NCBI GenBank assembly: GCA_017548245.1
Contig: JAFYMU010000006.1
Location: forward strand, 1-10,826
DNA length: 10,826 nucleotides
Direction of reading: 5' to 3'
DNA from: Kiritimatiellia bacterium
GTDB lineage: Bacteria > Verrucomicrobiota > Kiritimatiellia > RFP12 > DVOR01
A model generated the notes under the pieces. That model was not told the DNA's origin and made no database searches. It saw nothing but the letters and a program-made list of their open reading frames with translations. How positions within the stretch are numbered: position 1 is the stretch's first letter; the number at the start of each line of letters is the position of its first letter. A program made the position numbers and the translations under genes. Shown piece by piece: positions 10,510 to 10,826 of the stretch.

Positions 10510-10576
10510 GGGTGTGCAAATTGCAGCTTGGGGGTGTGCAAATTGCAGTCAGGAGAGCGTGCAGACTGTACACCCC
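10510..10576. repeat. Two 17-base direct repeats plus a diverged inverted copy
   Basis: GGGTGTGCAAATTGCAG occurs at 10510-10526 and exactly again at 10532-10548, with a 22-base period. Its core TGCAA-A-TTGCA is itself an inverted repeat. A third, diverged copy lies in reverse orientation at 10559-10576 (reverse complement GGGGTGTACAGTCTGCAC). The 22-base period is not a multiple of three and argues against a protein-coding origin. Confidence 0.7.
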
Positions 10577-10826
10577 ATCTTTCAAGTAAAGCATCGGCCT
10601 CTTGATACAAGACAACGCGTTTTTTTACGATTAATGCCACCCTTCGGGCGCGAGTATAGCGGGTTGAGATGCTTCGCAGGGGCGGCGGGAAAGCCGTGTA
10701 AGAAGGGACGAAGAGGCAGAAGGGACAAAGGGACGAAAGGCTTGAATTGCAGTCTTTTGGGCGCGTCCTTGAAGTCCTTGATTTTTCCGCGCTTTTAGCC
10801 CTGAAAGGGCGACAGAATACAGACGG
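10577..10826. other. Non-coding right end with purine-rich stretch; possible dispersed repeat
   Basis: No gene is supported here. A purine-rich stretch (10700-10740) carries GGGAC three times (10705, 10722 and 10730), twice within the 9-base unit AGAAGGGAC. The 10 bases AATTGCAGTC at 10745-10754 repeat the end of the second 17-base repeat (10541-10550). A small hairpin GCCCT-GAA-AGGGC closes the window (10798-10810). The overall texture resembles dispersed intergenic repeats, but only one copy is available, so this is a guess. Confidence 0.3.

Noticed and set aside
10406..10576. CRISPR array
   Set aside because: The repeats are too short, too few and lack unique spacers of regular length, and no cas gene is present.
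10508..10798. Rightward open frame of 96 codons at the right end
   Set aside because: It begins inside the 17-base repeats and runs through the purine-rich stretch; translation is basic, low-complexity and without domain signals.

Overview
The window holds one long leftward (minus-strand) gene cluster covering about positions 1-10250. To its right lies about 570 bases of largely non-coding, repeat-bearing DNA. Reading in the direction of transcription (right to left) the genes are: dihydropteroate synthase (folP), membrane diadenylate cyclase (cdaA), YbbR/CdaR-domain protein (cdaR), GldG-like ABC-transporter auxiliary protein, DUF4340 protein, soluble PAS-histidine kinase, kinase-fold protein with a C-terminal membrane anchor, and NAD-dependent DNA ligase (ligA, running off the left edge).

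The cluster is packed very tightly. Four junctions are 4-base ATGA stop/start overlaps (cdaR/gldG-like, gldG-like/DUF4340, DUF4340/histidine kinase, kinase-like/ligA). Two are 8-base overlaps (folP/cdaA, cdaA/cdaR). The last junction has a 7-base gap. This points to one transcript with translational coupling. A possible promoter lies just upstream of folP, and no terminator was seen inside the cluster.

The product set suggests a Gram-negative-type bacterium of moderately high GC. The pairing of GldG-like and DUF4340 proteins, the folP-cdaA-cdaR order, and weak or absent Shine-Dalgarno sequences at several starts would fit the Planctomycetes-Verrucomicrobia-Chlamydiae group (for example Kiritimatiellota or Verrucomicrobiota) or a neighbouring phylum. 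That placement is an inference with low confidence.

Functionally, the cluster combines folate synthesis, c-di-AMP synthesis with its membrane regulator, an envelope-associated GldG/DUF4340 pair without a visible ABC ATPase or permease, and a signalling pair. Both proteins of the signalling pair look unusual. The histidine kinase ends in a degenerate receiver-like domain. The Ser/Thr-kinase-fold protein has lost the VAIK, HRD and DFG residues and is probably a membrane-anchored pseudokinase.

The right-hand region carries a remnant of a rightward reading frame, a 17-base palindrome with an additional half site, a likely rightward terminator, two 17-base direct repeats with a diverged inverted third copy, and a purine-rich stretch that may belong to a dispersed intergenic repeat.
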